NCBI RefSeq assembly: GCF_046600735.1
Contig: NZ_JBJMAW010000001.1
Coordinates: 248,001 to 312,000 of the forward strand
Reading direction: 5' to 3'
Origin: Novilysobacter_A longmucuonensis
Lineage (GTDB): Bacteria; Pseudomonadota; Gammaproteobacteria; Xanthomonadales; Xanthomonadaceae
Length of the DNA stretch: 64,000 bases
Under the pieces are notes generated by a model that saw only the letters and a program-made list of their open reading frames with translations, searched no databases and was not told where the DNA came from. Shown here one piece after another: positions 16,071 through 23,424 of this stretch (its first letter is position 1; the number at the start of each line of letters is the position of its first letter). A program made the translations under genes and the position numbers.

Positions 16071-17086
16071 ACGCTGCATTGCCCGCGCCTCGGGTGAGCG
16101 ATCCGGCGGTGTTCGGTCGCGTCGCGGTGTTGATGGGCGGCACCAGCGCCGAACGCGAGGTGTCGCTGGATTCGGGCCGCAACGTGCTGGCTGCCTTGCA
16201 GGCGCGCGGCGTGGAGTCGTTCGCGGTGGACGGCATCGCCGCGCTGGTGGACGTGATCCGTGCCGGCGCAGGCGGCGCCGGTCGCGTCGACCGGGTGTTC
16301 AACATCCTCCACGGCAACAAGGGCGGGGGCGAGGACGGCGTGCTGCAGGGATTGCTAGACGCGCTCGGCGTGCCGTACACCGGCTCCGGCGTGCTCGGTT
16401 CGGCCTTGAGCATGGACAAGATCCGGACCAAGCAGGTGTGGCTCAGCCAGGGCCTGCCGACCCCGCGCTATGTGCGCCTGGCCGCAGCCGGCGGGGGCGC
16501 GCGCGATGACGTGCACGCCGCCGCGCGCGAACTGGGGCTGCCGGTGATTATCAAGCCTTCCTCGGAGGGATCCAGCGTCGGCATCTCGCGTGTGTACGAC
16601 GGTGCCGGCCTCGACGAAGCGGTGGCGCTGGCCGGACGTTACCCGGGCGAGCTGCTGATGGAGCAGTTGGTGGTCGGTGACGAGCTGACCGTCGCCATCC
16701 TCGGCGTGGCCGATGAAGGCGGCCGGCTCGCGTATCACGCGCTGCCGTCGATCCGCATCGTGCCCAAGGGCGAGTGGTACGACTACAACGCCAAATACGT
16801 CGCCGAGGACACCCAGTACCTGTGTCCCGGCCTGGACGGCGCCGACGAGGCCGAGATCCGCCGCATCGCGCTGGAGGCCTTCATCGCCGCCGGCTGCGAG
16901 GGCTGGGGGCGGGTCGACGTCATGCGCGACCGCGACAGCGGCGGGCTCCACAACGGCAAGTTCCACCTGCTGGAGGTCAACACCGCCCCGGGAATGACCA
17001 GCCATTCGCTGGTGCCCAAGGCCGCGCGCGAGGTCGGCATCGATTTCGAGGAGTTGTGCTGGCGGGTGCTGGAGACGTCGCTATGA
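16067..17086 (+). CDS. ddlB: D-alanine:D-alanine ligase DdlB
   Basis: 339-residue ATP-grasp enzyme. N-terminal VLMGGTSAEREVSLDSG, nucleotide-binding IIKPSSEGSSVGIS, the EWYDYNAKY loop and the metal/substrate block LEVNTAPGMTSHSL are all intact. It joins two D-alanines for MurF. It is preceded by murC with an ATGA overlap. Its own stop (17084-17086) lies in another ATGA, but the next recognised gene, ftsQ, begins 178 bases later because a REP pair has been inserted. Confidence 0.97.
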   Translation: MNAALPAPRVSDPAVFGRVAVLMGGTSAEREVSLDSGRNVLAALQARGVESFAVDGIAALVDVIRAGAGGAGRVDRVFNILHGNKGGGEDGVLQGLLDALGVPYTGSGVLGSALSMDKIRTKQVWLSQGLPTPRYVRLAAAGGGARDDVHAAARELGLPVIIKPSSEGSSVGISRVYDGAGLDEAVALAGRYPGELLMEQLVVGDELTVAILGVADEGGRLAYHALPSIRIVPKGEWYDYNAKYVAEDTQYLCPGLDGADEAEIRRIALEAFIAAGCEGWGRVDVMRDRDSGGLHNGKFHLLEVNTAPGMTSHSLVPKAAREVGIDFEELCWRVLETSL

Positions 17087-17268
17087 GCGTCGCGACTTGG
17101 GACTCGGGACTCTGGGCTGGATTCCGCTGTCCTGTAGGAGCGGCTTCAGCCGCGATCGGGCACCACGCCCGCCGACGGTTCCGGTTCGCGGCTGAAGCCG
17201 CTCCTACGATGAGCGGATACGCCGCGCGCCACACCATTCCCGCAAGCACCGCAGGAGCGCTGCAATGA
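17083..17268 (+). CDS. Small bridging frame between ddlB and ftsQ, containing a REP (61 codons)
   Basis: The ATG at 17083 overlaps the ddlB stop (ATGA). The frame runs without a stop through the whole REP pair at 17134-17207 and ends in the TGA that overlaps the ftsQ ATG (17265-17268). The peptide (MSVATWDSGLWAGF...) has no family resemblance. Its middle, VGAASAAI..., is the same REP translation frame as in MurF. The string ATGAGCG occurs three times (17083, 17210 and 17265), as if the ftsQ start region had been duplicated around the insertion. A role in keeping translational coupling is an inference. Confidence 0.4.
   Translation: MSVATWDSGLWAGFRCPVGAASAAIGHHARRRFRFAAEAAPTMSGYAARHTIPASTAGALQ
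17134..17207. repeat. REP pair between ddlB and ftsQ
   Basis: GTAGGAGCGGCTTCAGCCGCGATCG starting at 17134 and its inverse CGCGGCTGAAGCCGCTCCTAC ending at 17207. About 30 bases separate the arms. Just upstream (17098-17122) is a short GACTTGGGACTCGGGACTC-like tract. Confidence 0.9.
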
Positions 17269-18203
17269 GCGCGCTGCTGCGCCTGATCGGCTGGTCGCTC
17301 GCGGTCGCGCTGGTGGTGCTGCCGGTGGTGGCCGTGCTCAACGGCTGGGTCGGCAGCGGACATTGGCCGCTGACCAAGCTGCGTGCGACCGGCGCGTTCG
17401 AGCGGGTCGACGAGGCGGTGCTGCGCGAGACCCTGCTGCCGTACGCGCAGCCGGGTTTCTTTGCGGTGCGCCTGGACCAGGCGCAGGCCGCGGTAGCGCG
17501 CCTGCCGTGGGTCGAGCAGGCCGAGGTGCGCAAGCGCTGGCCGGACGTGCTGGAGGTGCGCGTGACCGAGCACCGGCCGTTCGCGCGCTGGGGCGAGGAC
17601 CGGCTGCTGTCCTCGCAGGGCCGGCTGTTTCCGGCCGAAGGCATTGAGGTGCCGGCTGGACTGCCGCAGCTGAGCGGACCGGACGCCCGGGTGCCCGACG
17701 TGGTGGCGCTCTACAACGAGGCGCGCTCGCTGCTGGGTCCCATCGGCATGGAGGTGCAGGTGGTGGCGCTGGATGCGCGCGGCAGTTGGACGCTGGGGCT
17801 GGCCCGTGCAGGTGCTCCCGGTGACCGCGATGAGGGCGTCGCCTCCGACCGCATGCCACCCGACAGCACGACGTTCGACGGCAGGGTCGCCACCGAGGTC
17901 GTGGTCGGCCGCAACGAGGCTCGCGCGCGGCTGGAGCGCTTCGCCCGGCTGATGCCGCGCATGCTCACCCAGCAGGCGCAGCGGCTGGTCCGCGCCGACC
18001 TGCGCTACACCAACGGGTTCGCGCTGACCTGGGCGCCGCGTGAGGTCGAAGCGCCGGGACCAGGGACCGGGGACCCGGGACCGGCAAGCAGCACGCCCCT
18101 CGCCACAGCGCCACCAGCACTCACACCACCCGTTCTCAACCCCCGCTTTTACCGGGTCCCCGACCCCCGGTCCCCGGTCCCGGCTTCCAAGGCATCCACA
18201 TGA
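17265..18203 (+). CDS. ftsQ: Cell division protein FtsQ with repeat-derived C-terminal tail
   Basis: 312 residues: one transmembrane helix (about 7-26), a POTRA domain (about 36-105, containing PWVEQAEVRKRWPDVLEVRV) and the beta domain. It is the periplasmic scaffold that binds FtsB/FtsL at the division site. The conserved part ends near residue 262 (TNGFALTWAPRE). The last ~48 residues are Pro/Thr/Ser-rich and come from a GGGACC-type inverted repeat (18055-18183). A GCAGGAGCG ribosome-binding site precedes the ATG. The stop overlaps ftsA (ATGA at 18200). Confidence 0.93.
   Translation: MSALLRLIGWSLAVALVVLPVVAVLNGWVGSGHWPLTKLRATGAFERVDEAVLRETLLPYAQPGFFAVRLDQAQAAVARLPWVEQAEVRKRWPDVLEVRVTEHRPFARWGEDRLLSSQGRLFPAEGIEVPAGLPQLSGPDARVPDVVALYNEARSLLGPIGMEVQVVALDARGSWTLGLARAGAPGDRDEGVASDRMPPDSTTFDGRVATEVVVGRNEARARLERFARLMPRMLTQQAQRLVRADLRYTNGFALTWAPREVEAPGPGTGDPGPASSTPLATAPPALTPPVLNPRFYRVPDPRSPVPASKAST
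18055..18183. repeat. GGGACC-type inverted repeat inside the ftsQ 3' end (copy 2 of 3)
   Basis: Left arm 18055-18083 (GGGACCAGGGACCGGGGACC type), right arm 18153-18183 (GGGTCCCCGACCCCCGGTCC type), with about 70 bases of unrelated sequence between. It translates as the Pro-rich tail of FtsQ. Confidence 0.85.
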
Positions 18204-19465
18204 ATCGAAAAGGCGACAAGTCGCTCATCGTCGGCCTCGACATCGGCACCTCCAAGGTGGTCGCGCTGGTCGGTGAATACACCACCGACAGCAGCCGCGG
18301 CGACAACGGCCGCGACGGCAATCCGATCGAGGTGATCGGGATCGGCTCGCACGAATCGCGCGGCCTGCGCCGCGGCGTGGTGGTGGACATCGAATCGACC
18401 GTGCAGTCGATCCAGCGTGCGATCGAGGAGGCCGAGCTGATGGCCGGTTGCGAGATCCGCTCGGTCTACGCCTCCATCTCCGGCAGCCACGTGCAGTGCC
18501 GCAACTCGCAGGGCATCGCGCCGATCCGCGATGGCGAGGTCAGCTTCTCTGACCTGGACCGCGTGCTCGACGCGGCCAAGGCCGTCGCGATACCGGCCGA
18601 CCAGAGGATCCTGCACGCGATCCCGCGCGACTACGTGTTGGACGACTCGCAGGAAGGCATCCGCAACCCGGTCGGCATGAGCGGGGTGCGCCTGGAGGTG
18701 CACGCGCACCTGGTGGTGTGCGCGCAGTCGGCCGCGACCAACGTCAGCAAGTGCGTGCAGCGCTGCGGGCTGCAGGTCGACGACCTGGTCCTGGGCGTGC
18801 TCGCCTCCAGCCACGCGGTGCTCACCAACGACGAGCGCGAGCTTGGCGTGGTGCTGGTGGACATGGGCGCCGGCACCACCGACATCGCGGTCTTCGTGCA
18901 CGGCGCGATCGCCCACTCGGCCAGCCTCGGCATTGCCGGTGACAAGGTCACCGAGGACATCGCCCACATGCTGCGCACGCCGACCCCGGAAGCCGAGCAG
19001 ATCAAGGTCCGCTACGCCTGCGCGCTGGCGCAGATGGCGACCGCGGAGGAGTCGATCCAGGTGCCGAGCGTCGGCGACCGGCCGCCGCGGCGCATGCCGC
19101 GCGCCTCGCTGGCCCAGGCGGTGCAGGCGCGCTACGAGGAAATCTTCGAGATGGTCCAGGCCGAACTGCGGCGCAGCGGCTTCGAGCAGCACGTGCGCGC
19201 CGGCATGGTGCTGACCGGCGGCGCGGCAAAGATGGAAGGCGTGGTCGAGTTGGCCGAGGAAATGCTGCAGATGCCGGTGCGCGTGGGCATCCCGCAGCAC
19301 GTGACCGGCCTGGGCGAAGTCGTCGGTAACCCCGTGCACGCCACCGGCGTCGGCCTGCTGCTGATGGGCAGCCAGATCGAAAACCCGCGGCGGCCGGTGA
19401 TCTCGACCGGGCGGGCGGGCTCGTTCTTCAACAAGTTGAAGAACTGGTATCGGGGCGAGTTTTGA
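18200..19465 (+). CDS. ftsA: Cell division protein FtsA
   Basis: 421-residue actin-like ATPase. N-terminal IVGLDIGTSKVVALVG, the inserted 1C domain, VLVDMGAGTTDIAVF (phosphate 2) and VLTGGAAKMEGVVELAEEM (adenosine motif) are seen in order. The C-terminus (FFNKLKNWYRGEF) is the amphipathic membrane-targeting helix. It anchors FtsZ to the inner membrane and activates the divisome. The start overlaps the ftsQ stop. Unlike the rest of the cluster, it is followed by a non-overlapping 189-base gap before ftsZ. Confidence 0.97.
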   Translation: MNRKGDKSLIVGLDIGTSKVVALVGEYTTDSSRGDNGRDGNPIEVIGIGSHESRGLRRGVVVDIESTVQSIQRAIEEAELMAGCEIRSVYASISGSHVQCRNSQGIAPIRDGEVSFSDLDRVLDAAKAVAIPADQRILHAIPRDYVLDDSQEGIRNPVGMSGVRLEVHAHLVVCAQSAATNVSKCVQRCGLQVDDLVLGVLASSHAVLTNDERELGVVLVDMGAGTTDIAVFVHGAIAHSASLGIAGDKVTEDIAHMLRTPTPEAEQIKVRYACALAQMATAEESIQVPSVGDRPPRRMPRASLAQAVQARYEEIFEMVQAELRRSGFEQHVRAGMVLTGGAAKMEGVVELAEEMLQMPVRVGIPQHVTGLGEVVGNPVHATGVGLLLMGSQIENPRRPVISTGRAGSFFNKLKNWYRGEF

Positions 19466-19468
19466 GAG

Positions 19469-19610
19469 CCGGGACCGGGGACCCGGGACCGGGGACCCGG
19501 GACGGCAAAGGCGAAAGACGAGACGGCGAAGCAACAGCAGTGAGTGAAGCGGTCGTAAGAGCAACGGGAAGCAGCTTTCGCGGGTCCCGGGTCCCCGGTC
19601 CCCGGCCCGA
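19469..19610. repeat. GGGACC-type inverted repeat between ftsA and ftsZ (copy 3 of 3)
   Basis: Left arm 19469-19503 (CCGGGACCGGGGACCCGGGA units) starts three bases after the ftsA stop. Right arm is 19581-19610. The inner ~77 bases are A/G-rich and non-coding. It could form a very stable hairpin in the ftsA-ftsZ transcript. Confidence 0.85.
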
Positions 19611-19654
19611 TTCCCCACCAGCACCACATAACTAAAAGCTAAGAGGACACGGAC

Positions 19655-20866
19655 ATGGCGCACTTTGAACTGGTAGAAAGCATGGCCCCCAACGCGATCA
19701 TCAAGGTGATCGGCGTCGGCGGCGGAGGCGGCAACGCAGTCGCCCACATGGTCAGCGGGAATGTCGACGGCGTTGAGTTCATCACCGCCAACACCGACTC
19801 GCAGGCGATCAAGAACTGCGGCGCCAAGCTGCAGTTGCAGCTCGGCAGCAACGTCACCAAGGGCCTGGGCGCGGGCGCCAATCCGGAGGTCGGTCGGCAG
19901 GCCGCGCTGGAGGACCGCGAGCGCCTGATGGACGCGATGCAGGGCGCCGACATGGTGTTCATCACCGCCGGCATGGGCGGCGGCACCGGCACCGGCGCGG
20001 CGCCGGTGGTGGCGCAGCTGGCCAAGGAGATGGGCATCCTCACGGTGGCCGTGGTCACCAAACCGTTCCCGTTCGAGGGTCGGCGTCGCATGCAGGTCGC
20101 GCTCAAGGGCATCGAGGAACTCAGCCACCACTGCGACTCGCTGATCACCATCCCCAACGAAAAGCTCATCACCGTGCTGGGCCGCAACGCGACCATGATC
20201 CAGGCGTTCCGCGCCGCCAACGACGTGCTGCTCGGCGCGGTGCAGGGCATCGCCGACCTGATCGTGCGCCCGGGCCTGATCAACGTCGACTTTGCCGACG
20301 TGCGCACCGTGATGTCGGAGATGGGCCTGGCGATGATGGGCACCGGTACGTCGGGCGGCGATGATCGCGCCCAGGCCGCGGCCGAGGCGGCGATCCAGAA
20401 CCCGCTGCTCGACGACGTCAACCTGCAGGGCGCCAACGGCATCCTGGTCAACATCACCGCCGGCCCGGACTTCACCATGGCCGAGTTCGACGAGGTCGGC
20501 CGCACCATCGAGGCGTTTGCCGCCGAAGATGCCACCGTGGTGATCGGCACCGTGCTCGACCCGGACATGCGCGACACGGTCCGGGTCACCGTGGTCGCCA
20601 CCGGGCTCAACCGCGTGGCGGTCAGGGGCCGCGAGCGCGATACCCAGCGCTCGCCGGTGCGACTGGTCCGCGACGGCACCACCGGGTTGCCGATCGACAA
20701 CGGCGAGGGCGACTACACGGCGGCGGCGACACCGGGCTTCGGCGAGCTGCGCAGCAGGTCGCACGGCAGCGCGGAGACCGCCGCGCCGGCGCCGGCGGCG
20801 GCCGACTTCGGCGCCAGCGACAGCTACCTGGATATCCCGGCGTTCCTGCGCAGGCAGGCCGACTGA
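19655..20866 (+). CDS. ftsZ: Cell division GTPase FtsZ
   Basis: 403 residues. The GTP-binding core has IGVGGGGGNAVAHM, the tubulin signature GGGTGTG at residues 108-114, and the T7-loop region GILVNITAGPDFTM. The variable linker (about 320-388) is Ala/Ser-rich, and the protein ends in the conserved peptide DIPAFLRRQ that binds FtsA and other partners. It polymerises into the Z ring. A clear AAGAGGACACGG ribosome-binding site precedes the ATG. It is separated from ftsA by the GGGACC repeat, so it may have its own promoter or processed transcript. Confidence 0.97.
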   Translation: MAHFELVESMAPNAIIKVIGVGGGGGNAVAHMVSGNVDGVEFITANTDSQAIKNCGAKLQLQLGSNVTKGLGAGANPEVGRQAALEDRERLMDAMQGADMVFITAGMGGGTGTGAAPVVAQLAKEMGILTVAVVTKPFPFEGRRRMQVALKGIEELSHHCDSLITIPNEKLITVLGRNATMIQAFRAANDVLLGAVQGIADLIVRPGLINVDFADVRTVMSEMGLAMMGTGTSGGDDRAQAAAEAAIQNPLLDDVNLQGANGILVNITAGPDFTMAEFDEVGRTIEAFAAEDATVVIGTVLDPDMRDTVRVTVVATGLNRVAVRGRERDTQRSPVRLVRDGTTGLPIDNGEGDYTAAATPGFGELRSRSHGSAETAAPAPAAADFGASDSYLDIPAFLRRQAD

Positions 20867-20906
20867 TCAGCCGCGACCGCAGCGCCAGCGTCAATCCTCG
20901 ACTGGT

Positions 20907-20930
20907 CCCGGGCCTGGCCCGGGGCACTTT
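20907..20930 (+). terminator. Possible terminator after ftsZ
   Basis: CCCGGGC (20907-20913), loop CTG, GCCCGGG (20917-20923), then GCACTTTT. The stem is short but fully G/C, and it is placed 40 bases after the ftsZ stop. The T-run is short. Confidence 0.45.
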
Positions 20931-20958
20931 TGACCGGTCGGTCACGGCCGACCGGTCA
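20931..20958. promoter_or_regulatory. Perfect 11-bp inverted repeat between ftsZ and lpxC
   Basis: TGACCGGTCGG (20931-20941), six-base centre TCACGG, CCGACCGGTCA (20948-20958). It could be a second terminator hairpin for ftsZ or a binding site for a dimeric regulator of lpxC. The rest of the 340-base ftsZ-lpxC gap (20959-21206) holds no gene. The lpxC promoter should be there but no strong -35/-10 pair was identified. Confidence 0.5.
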
Positions 20959-21206
20959 GTTTCCACAGCGTCGATGACATCGACAGGACAGCGCGCCGTT
21001 TCCGTTCAGGTTCAGCTACCTGCGTGCTACTCTTTCGCCGCTTCAGCGTCATGAATGTCCCGGTTCCCGAGTCGACGCGTCACCCGGTCTCCGCGCCATG
21101 AAGCCATGCCGCCGGCAAGTTTTCGTTCCGCGCCACCACGTACCGCGCAACGCCCCCGCGTCCTGCCGATCGTAGCGCCACAGAAACCCACAACAGACCC
21201 GAGCCC

Positions 21207-22115
21207 ATGCTGCGCCAGCGCACCCTCAAGAATGTGATCCGCGCCACCGGCGTCGGGCTGCACAGCGGCGAGAAGGTCTTTCTTACCCTGCGGCCGGCGC
21301 CGGTCGATGCCGGCATCGTGTTCCGCCGCGTCGACCTCGACCCGGTGGTGGAACTGCCCGCGCGCGCCGAGCTGGTCACCGAGACCGTGCTGTGCACCGG
21401 CCTGAGCTGTGGCGCCGGCAAGGTCCAGACCGTCGAGCACCTGCTCTCGGCCATGGCCGGGCTGGGCATCGACAACGCCTACGTCGAGCTGTCCGCGCCG
21501 GAAGTGCCGATCATGGACGGCTCGGCCGGTCCGTTCGTGTTCCTGCTGCAGTCGGCCGGCATCGCCGAGCAGGAGGCACCCAAGCGCTTCATCCGGATCA
21601 TCCATCCGGTCGAGGTGCGCGACGGCGACAAGGTCGCGCGGTTCGAACCGCACGACGGATTCCGCATCGGCTTCACGGTCGAGTTCGACCACCCCGCGAT
21701 TCCGTCCTCGCAGTCGCGCGCGGAGGTCGAGTTCTCCACCGCGTCCTACGTCAGGGAAGTCAGCCGCGCCCGCACCTTCGGCTTCATGCGCGACCTGGAA
21801 TACATGCGCGAGCGTAACCTCGGGCTGGGCGGATCGATGGACAACGCGATCGTGCTCGACGAGTTCCGCGTGCTCAACGACGACGGACTGCGCTACGCCG
21901 ACGAGTTCGTGCGGCACAAGATCCTCGACGCGGTCGGCGACCTGTACCTGGCCGGCCACCCGATCATCGGTGCCTACGAAGGCTTCAAGTCCGGCCACGC
22001 GCTCAACAACGCCCTGGTCCGCGCCCTCCTGGCAGAACGCTCGGCCTGGGAAGAAGTGACCTTCACCGGCAACGAGCCGGTCCCGGTGACCTACGGCGCG
22101 CCGCTGACGATCTAG
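21207..22115 (+). CDS. lpxC: UDP-3-O-acyl-N-acetylglucosamine deacetylase LpxC
   Basis: 302 residues, typical length. N-terminal RTLKNVIRATGVGLHSGEKV and the zinc ligand in TVEHLLSAM (His78) are present. The second zinc cluster is FVRHKILDAVGDLYLAG and the catalytic-base block is SGHALNNALV. It performs the committed step of lipid A synthesis. Its place after ftsZ is conserved across gammaproteobacteria and links wall and outer-membrane synthesis. The 340-base upstream gap suggests its own promoter. No ribosome-binding site of usual strength is seen before the ATG. Confidence 0.97.
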   Translation: MLRQRTLKNVIRATGVGLHSGEKVFLTLRPAPVDAGIVFRRVDLDPVVELPARAELVTETVLCTGLSCGAGKVQTVEHLLSAMAGLGIDNAYVELSAPEVPIMDGSAGPFVFLLQSAGIAEQEAPKRFIRIIHPVEVRDGDKVARFEPHDGFRIGFTVEFDHPAIPSSQSRAEVEFSTASYVREVSRARTFGFMRDLEYMRERNLGLGGSMDNAIVLDEFRVLNDDGLRYADEFVRHKILDAVGDLYLAGHPIIGAYEGFKSGHALNNALVRALLAERSAWEEVTFTGNEPVPVTYGAPLTI

Positions 22116-22122
22116 GCAGAAG

Positions 22123-22145
22123 CAGCGGAGCAAGCTCCGCTCTAC
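22123..22145. repeat. GTAGAGC-type REP, inverse orientation
   Basis: GCAGCGGAGCAAGCTCCGCTCTAC, a compact hairpin ending in CTAC (GTAG on the other strand), seven bases after lpxC. The same sequence recurs near 40422, 49684 and 52830, and a variant lies near 49620. Confidence 0.8.
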
Positions 22146-22194
22146 AAACCCGCCGCGCATGTGTACGACCGGCCCACGTCGCGCCCGCCACGCC

Positions 22195-22645
22195 TTTGCA
22201 GGAGCGGGCCATGCCCGCGATCGCGGCCACACGCGCAGCAGAGCGATCGCGCCCATGGGGCGCTCCTACGAAAAGCAGGAGCGAGGCAGGAGCCGCCCAT
22301 GCGAGGCGATCCCGCCTTTGTAGGAGCGGGCCATGCCCGCGATCGCCCGCACACGCGCAGCAGAGCGATCGCGCCCATGGGGCGCTCCTACGAAAAGCGG
22401 CAGCGAGGCAGGAACCGCCCATGCGCGGCGATTCCGCCTTTGTAGGAGCGGGCCATGCCCGCGATCGCCCCCACACGTGCAGCAGAGCGATCGCGCCCAT
22501 GGGGCGCTCCTACGAAAAGCGGCAGCGAGGCAGGAACCGCCCATGCGAGGCGATCCCGCCTTTGTAGGAGCGGGCGATGCCCGCGATCACCCCCACACGC
22601 GCAGCAGAGCGATCGCGCCCATGGGGCGCTCCTACGAAAAGCGGC
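22195..22645. repeat. Tandem array of REP pairs, 122-base period
   Basis: The forward REP GTAGGAGCGGGCCATGCCCG starts a new unit at exactly 122-base steps (its GGAGCGGG lies at 22201, 22323, 22445 and 22567). Each unit also contains the inverse element ending GGGGCGCTCCTAC and a spacer with ACGCGCAGCAGAGCGATCGC. Four units are nearly identical. Open frames on both strands here are translations of the array. Bases 22646-22893 after it contain nothing recognised beyond the 3' flank of dciA. Confidence 0.93.
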
Positions 22646-22893
22646 CCGCGTAGGATCGCGCCAGGCCCGCACAGGCAGCAGGGAAAACCAATGGCCGGCC
22701 GGCGGGGCCTGTACCGCGGCAAACGCGCGTTGTGTCACATAGAAGGGGGCAAGCCCGCAATATTTAACGGTTTCGTAACGCATTTCCGCCAATCGGCGCG
22801 CGTTTGTTAACAAAACCCTGCCCGGGCGCCGTTAGGATGCCCCCACTTGATGGCGCGGCTGCATGGCAAAGCCACGCCACGACGCCCGCAGCC

Positions 22894-23424
22894 TCAGGTC
22901 GAATCATCGGAATCAGCGCTGGACCCGGCGTCATCGGAACCAACGTCGTCATCGAAACCAGCACCACCGGAACGAGCAACATGGGAATCCGACGGACCGG
23001 GCTCCTTCAGCGACGCCAGTGCCGCTTGCAGGGCTTGCTGGGTAGTCGCTGACAAGGGAATGACCGGACGCGGTGCCTGCATGGGGTGGGCCACCGGAAC
23101 AGCCGTCTTGACGACGAGTTCGGCCGCAGCAATCCCGACGGAACGGGCCGCATCGAGCAGCTCCGGGGCCGCGAGCCTCAGCTTGGCCCGCCACACCGGG
23201 GCATCGACCACGAACACGAGCCTGCCGTTTTCAAAGTTAGCCAGCCGCGCGTGCGCGGCAAGTGAATACGGCAAGTGGGGGCGTAATCGACGGTCCAGCC
23301 CGTCGAGCCAGAGGGCTCGCCGGATCGGGTCGCCCGCCGGCTCCGCCAGCAGCGCGTCAAGCGCAGGCTGGGGGGACGACGGACGCCGCGGCGGGGGCTT
23401 GGACCTGTAATCGGACATCGACAT
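22894..23424 (-). CDS. dciA: DciA-like replicative helicase loader (DUF721)
   Basis: 176 residues (174 if the second Met, at 23418, is used). The N-terminal half has the DUF721/DciA domain (LARHARLANFENGRLVFVVDAPVWRAKL-type KH-like segment, about residues 55-100), and the C-terminus is a disordered acidic tail (DDDVGSDDAGSSADSDDST). DciA loads the DnaB helicase in bacteria lacking DnaC. A position between lpxC and secA is usual for this group. Its start codon overlaps, on the opposite strand, the start of the M23 peptidase gene (a shared CATG), so each promoter must lie within the other gene. Confidence 0.8.
   Translation of the reverse strand: MSMSDYRSKPPPRRPSSPQPALDALLAEPAGDPIRRALWLDGLDRRLRPHLPYSLAAHARLANFENGRLVFVVDAPVWRAKLRLAAPELLDAARSVGIAAAELVVKTAVPVAHPMQAPRPVIPLSATTQQALQAALASLKEPGPSDSHVARSGGAGFDDDVGSDDAGSSADSDDST

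Noticed and set aside
22142..22813. Several 70-145 codon open frames on both strands after lpxC
   Set aside because: They follow the 122-base REP array and repeat the same peptide per unit (for example MGAIALLRVW), so they are array translations.
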